Source: Monocercomonoides exilis (lineage: Eukaryota > Preaxostyla > Oxymonadida > Polymastigidae). From it: DNA of 64,000 nt. The notes beneath the pieces are model-generated. The model saw only the letters and a program-made list of their open reading frames with translations. It made no database searches and was not told the DNA's origin. Both the position numbers and the translations under genes were made by a program. Position 1 is the stretch's first letter. Every line of letters begins with the position of its first letter. The stretch spans positions 124,001 through 188,000 of the forward strand of contig LSRY02000023.1 in NCBI GenBank assembly GCA_001643675.2, in the 5' to 3' direction. Shown piece by piece: positions 45,229-57,033 of the stretch.

Positions 45229-46140
45229 TTACTTTGAAGTTGAAAATCTAAAATAAAGAGCAGGGACTCGTCGTTGATATAATTCATATTCTGGATATTT
45301 TCCCTTCGTAATCTTTTCTGTAAACCATGTCGACCCAACGAATAAAGAAGACAACAGAAACGGTCCAATAATTGTCCAATTAAAAATGTTCTTTGAAGCT
45401 GATACAGAAAATAAATAGAGAATCCACCACTGCATCTGTTCAAAAACAAAGTTTGGATGACGGCAATATCTGAATAATCCTGTTTCGCAAAATTGTGCCC
45501 GTGGTGTGCGACCATTCAAAAGTTCTTTTTGTTTCTTTTGATGAAAATTCCATTGTTGTTGATCCGCTATAAATTCTCCAAACAGTGAAAATGCAAATAA
45601 TGAAGCCAAAATGTAATCAATTTTGTGCAACGGCAATTTGCTATCTGAAATTATTTGCATTGGAAATGTAATCGAACATATCAAATAACTCTGATAAATG
45701 CAAATAAATAGAACATGGAAAAACTGCCACAGCAAAGGATGCATTTTCTTCCTGAGAATTGCCCAACGATAATCTTCTCCTCCCTTTTGATATCCACCTT
45801 TACGCGCAAAGTTAAACGTGAGACGGATGCCCCACAATGCTATCAATAAAGTGCACAAATTTGTTCGCGGATCTGCAAAATGTTTTCCAATTGCATAAAT
45901 TAAACAGTATATGACAGGAGAAATTGACCATGATCTATCAATCCACGAATAATTATTGGTAATTAAATCCAATGTAAAGGCTGCAACAGATGTTGCACTC
46001 GCTAATTTCAATGTAGTTCTTAAGGAGGCACCGATTTGAATAAGCATATTATCAAAAACTTTAATCTTGGTAAAATTGATCAAAAAATAATGAATAAACA
46101 TGTTTTCTATCGAAAATGAACAATAGTGAACGTTCCACAT
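45229..46140 (-). CDS. DUF1295 membrane protein (steroid 5-alpha-reductase superfamily)
   Basis: A single exon of 303 residues. It has the conserved DUF1295 landmarks in order: DRSWSISPVIY, LLIALWGIRLTFNFARKGG, GGEDYRW, and the C-terminal RYCRHPNFVFEQMQWW, equivalent to the RHPNYxxE motif of the 5-alpha-reductase/isoprenylcysteine methyltransferase fold. Several hydrophobic helices are evident, so it should sit in the endoplasmic reticulum or another endomembrane. Members are presumed NAD(P)H-dependent reductases of unsaturated lipids or sterols, but the substrate here is unknown. The family is scattered in bacteria and eukaryotes. Start choice is uncertain: ATGs at 46140, 46098 and 46047 are all in frame, and the last would still leave all conserved motifs. 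Confidence 0.85.
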   Translation of the reverse strand: MWNVHYCSFSIENMFIHYFLINFTKIKVFDNMLIQIGASLRTTLKLASATSVAAFTLDLITNNYSWIDRSWSISPVIYCLIYAIGKHFADPRTNLCTLLIALWGIRLTFNFARKGGYQKGGEDYRWAILRKKMHPLLWQFFHVLFICIYQSYLICSITFPMQIISDSKLPLHKIDYILASLFAFSLFGEFIADQQQWNFHQKKQKELLNGRTPRAQFCETGLFRYCRHPNFVFEQMQWWILYLFSVSASKNIFNWTIIGPFLLSSLFVGSTWFTEKITKGKYPEYELYQRRVPALYFRFSTSK

Positions 46141-46236
46141 TTTTCTTGATCAACCTATAATTGTTCCAATTTTTATTTGTCCAAAATAACAAGTGGAACG
46201 TTTTTTAATCTTTTTCATTTATGTCGACCCTTTATA
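46141..46236. promoter_or_regulatory. Shared upstream gap of a divergent pair
   Basis: Only 96 bp between the ATGs of the DUF1295 gene (-) and the INTS2-like gene (+). Confidence 0.4.
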
Positions 46237-49200
46237 ATGGAATTATGTTCTTCTTTTTATCCTCTTTTTGTGTCAATAGATGAGTTCCTTTTAATAATTA
46301 TGAGGTGCCGCTTGCTAACAGGAAAGGACTTGTTGAATCCTTTGGTACAGAAAATTTTGTTGCCTTTTAGAGATGCTGAAACATATTTACAAACAAAATC
46401 GAAACTTGATGTGCAATATATTTTATCAGACAAAATCTTATACGTCCATCCTTTTGCTCAACTTTCATATTTGCGTGAAATGTTCACAAGATTGGTGTTT
46501 CGACTTGTTCTTTCCTGGAAAGTTTCAGACAATAAATCATTACCATTTTATCGATTGGTTGAGTTGATGGCAACTTTAATCTCGTGCACTTTGCCTAACT
46601 CCAAAAAGATAAATGATTCAGTGGATTTTCAGAATTCAACAAACTATTGCAAACAATTTCCAATTATTTCGCCATTACTCCTAAATCCTGTTCTTCGTGG
46701 AGTCCCTTTGCTTTCTTCCGTGCATTCACGTATTTTGTTGTTTATATATTCCCTTGCTATTACTAAAGCTGCACATAGAAATTGCAGTGAGCTCATTTCC
46801 TATGTGTCTTTAACGGAAGAGAAGCCACTTCAGACATGCGAGCCATATAGCGATCTGTTTCACTCTTCACTTCTATTTTACTCTCAAATTCATCCCTTCT
46901 TATTTTCAGTTGTGCAAAATACAACTTGTTATATTCCACATTCGGATGAGTTGCGACATCTTTTTATAGTATTCGAAAGTCTTCTTCTGAGTGTAAAGCC
47001 GGAAGTACTGCAGACAGCTGCACACACTTCACTGGCTTCTTCTGCTTCTTCTCTTCGCTCTCCTCTTTCTCTGCGTGCAGACACAAAATCTGGCCCTTTT
47101 GCATCAGCGCTCCTGCAAAAGCAGATCAGCAAGCTGCAGGCGATGCTGCAAACGCATCAGGAGAACAAGAAAGAGAGAGAGCTGAAGGCGATGACAATAC
47201 GCAGCTACAGCAACACAGAAGCCATGACCGAGCTGATGAACTCTCTGAAGCCCCGCGATCGCAGCCTGTTTCGCAGAAAAGAAGACTTTGCCTCGCTTTC
47301 GAAGCAGATTGATGTTCTATCACTGTTTTGTGACGGCAAAGGGGGAAATGACTCGACTGATGATGAAAAAGTCTCAACTTCCTCTCTTCATACAGAAGGA
47401 TTGCATCATCAATCACCTGTTCATTTGCCTCCAGCTGCATTTGACATGAAAGCTGACGATCTTCTTGACTCAGATCTGCTGCATTCGACATCCTCTGGCA
47501 TTTCAAATGGTTCTGATGGTACTTCTAATCTACCGTTCTTATCAACATCGCCATCCTCTTCTTCTTCCTCTTCTTCTCTATCTTCCTCTTTCTCAGCATC
47601 ATCGCTTCATTCTTCTGCCATTCTTCCTTCTCTTCATCTGTCTAACTCGTCTTTTCTGTTGCCTTCATCATCTTTCACATCTGATGAATATTTCATTCAA
47701 ACAGAAGATGTTACTCCACAAGTGTTTTCATCAAAGAGCAGACAAGAAGATGAAGAATACCTCTCTTTTGAGCAGTTTTGTGCACAACGCGAAAAAATCT
47801 CTTCTTCCTCCTCCTCCTCTTCTTCTTCTTCTTCTTCTTCTTCTTCTTCTTCTTCTTTTGAGATTTCTATGCAAAAAGACACTTCACATTCTGTTTCTGT
47901 CAAATCTACTTTTTCACCAGAAAACAATGTTTTTTCGAACAATCACTTCTCAAAGCCAACCAAACGAACAGCTCATTCAGAAATAAATGATTCAATTGAT
48001 GAAAAGGAAGAAAGTGCACAAAAAGGAAAGAAATCTATTAAATCTTCATCAGTTTTAGCTTCTTCATCTCAATCGTCTTCCTCTTCTTCTTCTTCTTCTT
48101 CCTCTTCCTCTTCCTCTTCCTCTTCCTCTTTCTATCTGACAGAAGCATTGAGCCATTCATCCATCACACCATATCTCCACAGGATGTTATCTCTGCACAA
48201 ATCACAGCTTTCTCGAAAGATCTTCTCAAATGACGTGTTTGTGGCTGAAGCAATGCTCATTCCTGGTTGGATGATAGAGAAAAGGGAAGAGGAGGAAAAG
48301 AAAGAGAAGGAAGAGGAGAAAGAGGAGAAGGGGAAGAAGGGGAAGAAGCAACAGACAGAAGATTGTCACAGAAGCAGCGGCAATGAAATGAATGAGCAGC
48401 CATTTAGACAGCTAACACCATTGGCAACTGGTTCAGATAAAAACAATTCTTCTTCTTCTTCTTCTTCTTCCTCTTCCTCTTCCTCTTCTTCCTCTTCCTC
48501 CTCTTCCTCTTCCTCCTCCATTCAACCCTCTCACCCAATCAACTTCTTTGACCCCAAAAGGGATGATTTGTGTGTCTCCTCATTCATCCCCTGCCAAACC
48601 CCTCGTCTGCTCCTCACCCGAAACCCTTCTCTTTCTGAGCTGTTATCCTCAGAGCAATCAACACTCAAGCCTTTTCTTTCTCATTGGAACACCTCTGAAA
48701 TCATTCATGTTCCTCGTTTTCTGTCTCCTTTTGCTTCTCCTCTGTCGCATCTGGTTGCTCTTCTTCTTTCTTCTCTTTCTGTTTTTGATGTGCCATTGAA
48801 AAAAACAGTATCAAATTCTGATTCTTCCTCTTCCCCTTCTTCTTCTCCTTCATATTCCTCCTCCTCCTCCTCTTCTTCTTCTTCTTCTTCTTCTTCTCTT
48901 TCCCTTTCCCTTTCTCATCTTCTCCCCTCCATTCAGACACAAATCTCTCTCTTTCGCGAGCTCAAACATTTTGCTTCTTCTGATCCATCTTCTTTTCTGC
49001 TTCAGATGTCCCTGCCTTTCTGTTACATTGTTGCACTCTTAGGGAAATTGAGTATACGCAACACAACAATATCCTCTTCGTCTTCTTCTTCTCCTCATCC
49101 TTTTTCTTCTTCTTCCTCTTCTTCCTCTCTATCTTCTATTTCATCTCCCATTGAATTCATCGAATTTGGCCTGGCATTTTCGAATTGGCAGTCGCTTTTT

Positions 49201-50771
49201 CTGTCTCTTGCGCCTTTTGTGGCTGCTCCTCTTCCGCTTTCTCTATTCACTTTGGATGGGATGAACGCGATGCTTCATTCAAAACAGAAGTTGGGTGAAG
49301 AAATGATGACGAATATGATGACGATAATGATGATGCAAAGAGGGCAAAGTGTTTATGACGGTGCAGAATCAAATTCTTCTTCTGCTGCTGCTTCTTCTGC
49401 TTCTACTTTTCATTCTTCTTCTTTCTCTCCTTTCTCTTCTTCCTCCTCTTCTTTTCCTTCTCCTCTTTCTCTGTCAGATCTCCTGAACAACATCAACACC
49501 ACAGTCACATCTTCTCCTTCTCTCCTGAAAACTCCAATTTTTATGTACTTTCTTCTTCACTCGCTTGTTCCACTGACTTCAATGGACCGTCCATTCAAAA
49601 CACAAAACAGCTCAAATGAATCTCAGACAGGTGTTTGTCAGTCAGATGGGGTGAACGCTTCTTCTGATGCAACTTCTGTTAATGTTCAACAAGGAAACAT
49701 GAATAATTCTCAATCTACTTTAGAAACATCATCTTCTTCCTCCTCTCTTTCTTCTTCTTCTTCTTCTCTTTCCTCATCATCTCAATCGTATCAACCAAAC
49801 AGCAGCATTTCAGGGCACAGCATTGTCTACCACGTCACCTTCCTTTCAATGAAATGGCTGTCCATTCTCTCAGAAAACATGTCCTTTGAGCATTCACCTC
49901 GCGCATCTCACTCAAACAAGTCCCAATCAACCAGATCTGACTCTCTTCCTTCTTTCTCGTCCAATCGCGAATTCTTCTCATTTCTCTCTTCCTCACTCGA
50001 ATACACTTCATCCCCCTGGCACAACACACAGGCATCGGCACAGCTGCTCTGTTCTTTCCTCAACGGCATCTTCATCACCCACCCTTCCTTCATCTCCTCC
50101 CTCCTTTTAACACATTCTTTCTTCACTGAGTCGCTTGTCCGCTGCTGTGTGGAGAGCATCCCCACGTTTCACGTGTCTCTTTCTGCCCTGCCCTTTCTGC
50201 TGAGAGATTTGGAAGACACAAAGAGAAAGATCCTGTCTCAGCTCAATTACACTCCCAATCCCAGTTTGTCTTCAAAGGAGCAGCTGTTGAACCAGCCGTC
50301 GGTGCTGACAAATCTGATCGAATGGAAAAACTTTTCGGAAAAATTGAAGCTGTTTTTTGTGCTGCTCTCGGAACTTGTGGCAAAATACCCGATGAAATCG
50401 AAGTGTGCTAGCGAAATAAAAATTGGAAGAATCAATTTTTTTTTATGAATTTTATGAAAGAGAAATTGGATTGTTATAAAATTGTTTATCTTCTGAACGT
50501 TATCTTTTTCGTTTATTTATATTTCTTTATTATCTTATATTTCTTTTTCTCTTTTGTATTTAATTCTTTCTTTCTCTCTCTTTTTTTCTTTCTCCATCAA
50601 AGTCTGGAAATCTGCCGAAGTTCACTCGAGTTCTACAAGACCACCAGAACTGACACACCCTCCCAATATCTGAGCGATTTCGACATTTCTGACTCTCTCA
50701 AAGTGATCACTCAAGTCTTCCCTTCTGTTTTGCAGCTGCTTCCTCAGTCAATAAGCCGCTCGTTGAACTGA
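46237..50771 (+). CDS. Ser-rich protein with Integrator subunit 2-like C-terminus
   Basis: Exons 46237-50402 and 50603-50771 (200-bp intron, GTGTGC donor) give 1444 residues. I chose the ATG at 46237; the frame is open back to 46177 without an earlier ATG. Conserved-looking helical blocks alternate with TCT/TCC-encoded Ser tracts. The C-terminal part (AQLLCSFLNGIFITHPSF, LVRCCVESIPTFHVSLSALP, and after the intron SLEFYKTTRTDTPSQYL) resembles the INTS2 region containing VEGIPSMHICLDFIPEL, including its position near the C-terminus. Integrator processes snRNA 3' ends and terminates paused polymerase. This assignment is tentative, based on short similarity; otherwise it is an unknown helical-repeat protein. 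The 5' 700 bp are AT-rich, later helical blocks GC-richer. Confidence 0.6.
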
Positions 50772-51182
50772 AACTGATGGTTGAATAAATTAATTAATTA
50801 ATTAATAAAAGCGAAAAGAGAAATGTTGAAGTGAATTGTTGTTTTTATTTGATTGTGTTTTTTAAGAAAAAATGAAGTGAACATTTCTGTTTTGTAATGA
50901 AAAAGAAGTTCGGATAAAATCCAAGTCATTTGCACCACCAAAAGGAAGAGATAAAAGAGTTCAAAAGATAAGTCGAAAGCCAAGAATTAAAGAATATAAC
51001 ATGAGCTCTAGCATCGGACATTGTTTGAAAAGAACTGGTAAGTGAAGAGATGAACATCAACCTTGAAACAGAACAAAACAAAATCGAACACATAAAAGCA
51101 ATATTAAAAAAATACAACGAACCACAAGCAGAAATGTGAGTAAAGATAAATAGAAAAGAAACAGAACGATTTTGTGATGTGT
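50772..51182. other. Convergent AT-rich spacer
   Basis: A 411-bp gap between the INTS2-like gene (+) and the Dpy-30-motif gene (-). It includes a short TTAA/ATTA run at about 50787-50807. No gene seen. Confidence 0.6.
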
Positions 51183-52358
51183 TCATTGCTCATCGTCCAT
51201 CAGCACTCCATCATCTCCGTCTCCTTCATACCCTTCTCCTCCTGCACTAAACCCTTCTTCCTGCTCCATTCCTTCCATCCCTTCCATTCCTTCCATTCCT
51301 TCCATCTCTTCATCCAGTTCTCGGCTCATGTCCTGGTCATATTCCTGTTCAACATCACCTTCTTCTCCTTGCAATCTCTCCAGCTGCTTCTGCTGCTCCA
51401 TCGCTGCAAGCATCGCTTCCTCTTCTTCCTGAATCCTCAGCTCGTTTTTGCCTCCAGACGACCCAACGGCAAACGTCCCCACATCTGTGATGCTGTTCAT
51501 CAGATCTTCTCCTTCAATATACCCCATCTCCTCATCTTCTTCGCTCCTTCCTTTTCTCTTCATTGCTGCCCTCATCTCGTTCCGTCTCTCCGCTGCTGCA
51601 GCAAGAGCTTCATAGTCTTCAGTATCAATCTCTTCTTCTTCTCCTTCAACATTGAATGGATCAGAACTCTTCAGTTTTGCGGGAGCAGAAGCAACACCTA
51701 TTGACTCGTCATAGTCCCCTTCGTCATTCTCTGAATCAGCTGTAATACGGCGTATGCTTGGTTCTTTGGATGATCGAGTTGTAACTCTCGTTCCATATTC
51801 AATTTGGCACTGTTTAGTTGCTTCCAAATCTGGATCATCTTTCTCGCAAACAGCTTCATCGGGTGATCCGATAGTTGTTTTTTGATTTTTCACTGTTTCG
51901 TTTAAGACTTCATCAAGTAGTTGTTTTAAAACTTTTGGTTCAATAAAGTCTGGAAGAAGACTGGGACTTTTGATTGGAGCATCAGGAGGGAGAAGAGTTT
52001 TAATTTGCAGTGAAATGGATAATAATATATCTTGAAGAAATGATGTGATCCCAAGTTCATCAAGATTAAGATCTGTTATCCTTTCTTCTTCTGATGCGTT
52101 AACTGGAGCAAGTTTTGATGAATTTAATGACATCCACTTAAAGTTTTCAAAATTATAAAAGAGAACAATAAATGAAAATCAATATACCGATTCTCCATCC
52201 CATGAGCCCAAAAGATAATACAGATATTCAATTGGATTTTCTGGCTGGAACTGATAGAGTCTGGAAAGAGCCGTTGTAAAAAGTTGCTCAGTTATCGTTG
52301 TTGTGAGATCCATTTCCCAACCAAACAACGGGGCATCATCAGAATGGCTATTTGTCAT
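51183..52358 (-). CDS. Dpy-30-motif acidic protein
   Basis: Exons 52358-52188 and 52136-51183, joined in phase 0 by a 51-bp intron (GTATAT...TTAAG), give 374 residues. Near the N-terminus, TALSRLYQFQPENPIEYLYY matches the Dpy-30/RIIa-like dimerisation motif (two helices, RPxNPxEFLxxYL). The rest is Glu-rich, with a repeated Gly-Met-Glu-Glu unit (four copies near 51270-51310) and a long charged helix rich in EEE and MRAAMKRKG-like stretches. Dpy-30 motifs occur in histone-methyltransferase complexes, AKAP partners and radial-spoke proteins. Given the ciliary genes nearby, a flagellar role is possible but not shown. It is divergent from CEP20. Confidence 0.75.
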
Positions 52359-52474
52359 TTAGCTAACGGATTTCAGATTTAGTATGGTTGTTTTATTTAA
52401 TGTTATGGAAACGATTTTTGAACAATTTATTCGAAAGCTTCAGGTTATTGAAGGGAAAATATTCTTTTTAGAAC
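52359..52474. promoter_or_regulatory. Shared upstream gap of a divergent pair
   Basis: 116 bp between the ATGs of the Dpy-30-motif gene (-) and CEP20 (+). Confidence 0.4.
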
Positions 52475-53261
52475 ATGTCTACTGTGGAAGCTCTTAAAAA
52501 AGGTTGAATTTTACAAGACCTAATCTTTGGAAGCATCAAATTTTAATTTTTGTTAAAAAAATATATTTGATTTTTTTATTTTAATTTTTGTTGATAATTA
52601 GCTCTCAATGGGCGCTTAGAGGAAAATGGTGCCTTACAAAAGTTGCGCGCACAAATCAGAGCTGAAATTTTTAAGGTAATAAATGATTCAGAAGAAAAAA
52701 AGCCTCCAACTGTAACTGCAGAACAGTTTCTTATGAATGAACTTATAAGAGGTAATTTTAAAAGACATTTTCGATTTTTAAGAATTTAGCTCAACTTCTA
52801 TAAAAATTAGATTATTTAAAATGTTCAGAATTAGATCAGACGCTTCAAGTGTTTATGCCTGAATCTGAGCAACCGGAAGGTCCAATTGATCGTTCATTTC
52901 TTCGTAGAGAGCTTGGACTTCCTGATGATTCAAGTGACAGGTGTGTTATTTGTTTTTGAAATGTTCATCCTTATGTTTTCTTTTGTTAATAATTATTAAC
53001 ATTTTTTCATTCAGGCCTGTTCTTGAATCGTTAATTGCTCTTATTCGTTCATTAAGAATTCCACTGTCAAGTCAGCCTCAACCGTCTGCATATCAGTCAT
53101 CTGCATATCCTTCAACAGCTCCGGTATTACCTTACCAAATGCAATTCCCTGCAACTCCAGACGTTCAATCTCAGCCTCTTCAGCATCTTCAAACAGCTCC
53201 AATGCTTCACTATCCTTCGACAGATCCACGCTCACAACACATAATTCAAGAAGCAAGATGA
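52475..53261 (+). CDS. CEP20: Centrosomal/basal body protein FOR20 (CEP20)
   Basis: Exons 52475-52502, 52602-52751, 52811-52940 and 53015-53261 give 184 residues (human 174). FOR20 is a small TOF-LisH protein required for basal-body docking and ciliogenesis. The sequence follows the family through the whole conserved part: MSTVEALKKALN, LRAQIRAEIFKVIND, the LisH-type NELIRDYLKCSELDQTLQVF, and PIDRSFLRRELGLPDDS. The C-terminal about 75 residues are a Pro/Gln/Ser-rich tail without similarity. Introns of 99, 59 and 74 bp start GTTGAA, GTAATT and GTGTGT; phases 1, 1 and 2 all close. The first exon is only 28 bp. The whole gene is AT-rich. Confidence 0.93.
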
Positions 53262-53464
53262 AATGTGGTAGCTCTTCTTTTTTTGCCTTTTTCACATCGC
53301 ACGTCATTCCACTTCAAATTATTAAATTTTTTAACAAAAAAACAAATCATTTTTATTTGAAAGATTTGAAAAAATTATATTTTTTGGCGAATGAAAGTAA
53401 AGAAAGATAAATTTATACGCGATAGATTGTGCACAAAAAAGTTCAAATTTTCGAGGTTATTAAC

Positions 53465-54237
53465 TTACAATTCACTATCGGTGAGTTCTCCACTTTTAAC
53501 AATCTTAACATCCTTCACTGGACGATCATTTCTTCCTGTTGGATTTGTTTCAATCTTTTTCACTACATCCATTCCAGAAACAACTTCTCCAAAAACCTTC
53601 AAAAATCAATACAAATAAAATTTAATATTTTAGGAAAAAAAAACATACGACGTGCTTTCCGTCTAACCATGGAGTTGCAGCTGTGCAAATGAAAAATTGG
53701 GAACCATTTGTGTCGGGTCCTGTCAAATTGTAAAGTTAGAACATAATAAGATGGAAATTGTTGCAAATTAATTATGAATAGTTGTTGGCAAACCTGCATT
53801 AGCCATTGAAAGAGTACCTGCTCCAAAATGTTTAATCTTGAAGTTTTCGTCAGCAAAACTACGTCCATAAATGCTCTTTCCTCCTCTTCCATCTCCAGAT
53901 GTGAAATCTCCTCCTTGGATCATGAATCTTGGAATGACGCGATGGAATTTGCTTCCTTCATATCCAAATCCCTTTTCTCCTGTAGCAAGTGCTCTAAAGT
54001 TTTCGACTGTTTTTGGTACGGTTTTTCCATATAATCCAAGAACAATTCTCCCTGAAGTAAATAATGAACAAAATGAATGAACAAAAAAATACAGCAAAAT
54101 CAAAGTAATTTTTAACCTGCAGGCTTTCCTCCGATTTCAATATCAAAATAAACTTTATTAGTAACTTCGCGAAGGGCCTCTTGCTTAACGCATTGGGTCA
54201 ATCCAAAAAAGATTCCGAACAAAAACGCTTTCCACAT
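53465..54237 (-). CDS. Secretory-pathway cyclophilin (PPIase, PPIB-like)
   Basis: Exons 54237-54117, 54051-53794, 53719-53649 and 53596-53465 give 193 residues. The N-terminus is a short signal peptide ([17 protein letters not shown]), so the enzyme should enter the endoplasmic reticulum, where cyclophilin B-type enzymes catalyse prolyl isomerisation during folding. Catalytic landmarks are intact: [15 protein letters not shown] (Arg, Phe, Met, Gln of the active site), NGSQFFIC and the Trp-containing [11 protein letters not shown]. The C-terminus (ELTDSEL) is not KDEL-like. Introns of 65, 74 and 52 bp start GTTAAA, GTTTGC and GTATGT. The first intron lies just after the signal peptide and first strand. 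Confidence 0.95.
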
Positions 54238-54380
54238 ATTTGAATGTTATAATGCCTATGATCAATTTTGATCACACAAAGAAAAGAATCAGTAACAAAT
54301 AATATTTATCAAATTGCATAAGCTATTAGCTGAAGAAAATAAAAAGAGAATAATCGAAATAATTACTACCTTAATTAAAA
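54238..54380. promoter_or_regulatory. Shared upstream gap of a divergent pair
   Basis: 143 bp between the ATGs of the cyclophilin (-) and ADRM1 (+) genes. Confidence 0.4.
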
Positions 54381-57033
54381 ATGAGCATATTATATCAAGC
54401 TGCACCTCAAACTTCAGTCAGCCAATCTTCAGCACAACAGGCTCCCAGACTGTTGTTAAGCTTTCAAGCTGGAAAGATGATTCGTGAGGGTCGTGCGCTT
54501 AAGGCTGAGCCATCTTTACGAAAAGGGAAAATAGAGTTTATTGATGCAAATGGACTGGTAACGATGTATTGGAAACTCAGAACTGATAATAGCATTGTGG
54601 ATGAACTTGTAGTTTTACCCAATGCTACCACACTACGTACTATCCCTGGATGTGAGCCGACTTTTGCTTTTCAGATAAAAAATCCTGACATAAGTCTGTT
54701 TTATTGGATACAAGAACCAAACACAACAAAAAGCAAATTTGAGGAATTAGTATTTCAAATGAAAAATATTATAACAGAGCAAGCGCAAACTCTAACCTCG
54801 TTTACTGCACCTTCAGGTTTCTCCGTTTATGATTTTGTATTGTAACATTTTTGTGTTTTGAATTTTTGTTTTTGTTTTTGTAAGCACCACTTGGTTCGAC
54901 TTCATCAGTTGCAGTTACGTCGACCCCTCGCGCTGCTGCATCGTCTTCTTCTCAACCAACTTCCACTCCTGTTCAGTCATCTACTGGAAGGGTACAGCTT
55001 CATCCTCAAACGCAACCAAGTGCAGCTAGACCTCCTTTAACATTTGACATTGATGCAATTCGTAGAGCTGTTGCGCAGAATCAGGCAAGAGGTTCATCGG
55101 CTGCAAATAGAGACTCAAGCACTGTAATTCCAAATGAAGAGCCAACACATAACGAATCAACAGCTCAAAGAACATCTCATCATTCAACTTCTTCTTCTTC
55201 TTCTTCAGCACATCACCCATCAAGATTAGCTACCTCATCTTCTTCGTCGTCCTCTTCTTCTTCGTCGTCGTCTTCTTCCTCCTCCTCTTCCTCTTCCTCT
55301 ACCTCTTCCTCTTCTTCAACTGCGAGCGATCCATCCTCCATCACTGCCGATGATGTTTTGCCGTCGAGCGAGGAATTTGTGTTTGAGGACGAAGATATCT
55401 ACGACACCACACCAGTTGCGCACTCCGAGATCGGTATCACGTGCAACCCGTACAAGTTCTACCGCGACGTCCACAAGCTTCCCATCCACCCGTCTCGCAT
55501 GCCGCTGAAAGGGGAGCCCTGGCGAAGGAGGCTGCAGAGGCTGACGCAGGTGCCGCCGGCTGCTGCGAAGGAGAAGGCGCCGATTGGCATTCCTGTTGGC
55601 CCGCAACCGCCGTACTTTCTGAACCTGCACGAAGGCGACGACGACGGCGATGGCGATGGCGATGGGGAGCACGAGAACATGGAGCGGATTCTGCAGCAGC
55701 TGGTGATGAACAGACAGGGCGCACAGCAGGGTGAAGGAGGGAGAGGCACTGGCGGAGGCAGAGGCGGTGCGCCTGGTGGTCCAGGCAATTTGTTGAGAGG
55801 GGGAGAGCAAGGGAGAGCGGGGAATGCGGCAGACGAGACAGAAAGGCAGAGGAGAGGGAGAGAGCTGAACTATCTGGCTTCGCTGGCACCAGAGTTTGAC
55901 GTGATATTCAGGATGCATAATTTGGCAGTATGAAATGTGGATGTGAGCGTATTGGAGAGAAGAAGAGAAAGAGAGAGAAAGAGAGAAAGAGAGAAAAGGA
56001 AATGGAAGAGAAAAACGTGTTTTAGGGTATTTAATAACTTATTTATATAAGTTTATTGTTTTTCATTTTGTGTTTGTATATTCTTTTTATTTTCCTATTC
56101 AACATAATGTTTATATCAAATTCATAATTATTAATATAATAATTATTATAAATCTCCTCTAATTACAGCCCATCCTTCAGAATCCAGCTGTGCGTGCCAG
56201 GCTCCTTCAACAAGTGCCTCGGCAGTTTCGCAGTCCCGACAGATTGGACGATGTCCTTAGATCACCCCACTTCCATCATCAGGTATTGTTTTCTACTGTT
56301 TTGATTCTTTTATTATTATTATTTAATAATCTTTTGATTGTGCTTTGATTTTGATATTCCCTATTTATAAAATAAATTTCTTTTTTCATATGCATTCTTC
56401 AATTTTATCATTCATCATAATTTATTTCTGGAATGTATTTATCAATCTATTTTTTATTTTTTATTTTTTTTTTTATCATTCTATTTCTCAATCAACTTCC
56501 ATTCCCATCAGCTTGCCGAGCTCAGCCGAGCAGCGATGCAGATGGAACCAACCACCCTCTTCAATTACTTGGGCCTCCCCATCCAGCCAGTGAGGCACTC
56601 CATGTTTCCCCCAGGCACCGATGCTGACTTAGAACACCACGGCTTCTTCCTCAACTCCTTTCTGGACCATCTGAACGCATATAACACTCGAGGAAATGCT
56701 GAAAGAGCACATTCGGCTGTTCAGCCTGTATCTGCTGCTTCTTCTGCTTCTGTCTCTGGCTCTGTTTCTGCTTCAACTCCTGCACAGGATGGAGCAGTTG
56801 ATGTGAGTTCTGCTTCCACTACTGCTTCCACTTCTGCTTCTTCTCCTGTTCCTGTTGCGTCTTCCTCAACAGAATCAGCATCGCCATCATCATCTCCTTC
56901 TTCTTCTTCTTCGACTTCTTCGACTTCTTCTCCTTCTCCTTCAACGCAAATCAATATGGCAAATTATGCTTATGATGTGTCTTTGCCAAAGTCTTCAAGA
57001 AATTCTGGAAATAAAAGCAATAACGACAAATAG
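54381..57033 (+). CDS. ADRM1: Proteasomal ubiquitin receptor Rpn13 (ADRM1)
   Basis: Exons 54381-54816, 54885-55927, 56169-56282 and 56512-57033 give 704 residues (human 407). Rpn13 binds ubiquitin and anchors the deubiquitinase UCH37 to the 26S proteasome. The Pru domain is at about residues 20-140: LLLSFQAGKMIREGRALKAE, RKGKIEFIDANG, VTMYWKLRT, FYWIQEPN. The UCH37-binding DEUBAD domain is split over exons 2-4: LAPILQNPAVRARLL after splicing, DDVLRSPHFHHQLAEL, then the LFNYLGLP and FLNSFLDHLNAY helices. Long Ser tracts separate the two domains and follow DEUBAD. Introns 68, 241 and 229 bp start GTTTCT, GTATGA and GTATTG. Exon 1 is AT-rich; the middle of exon 2 (from about 55320) is strongly GC-rich. 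Confidence 0.93.
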
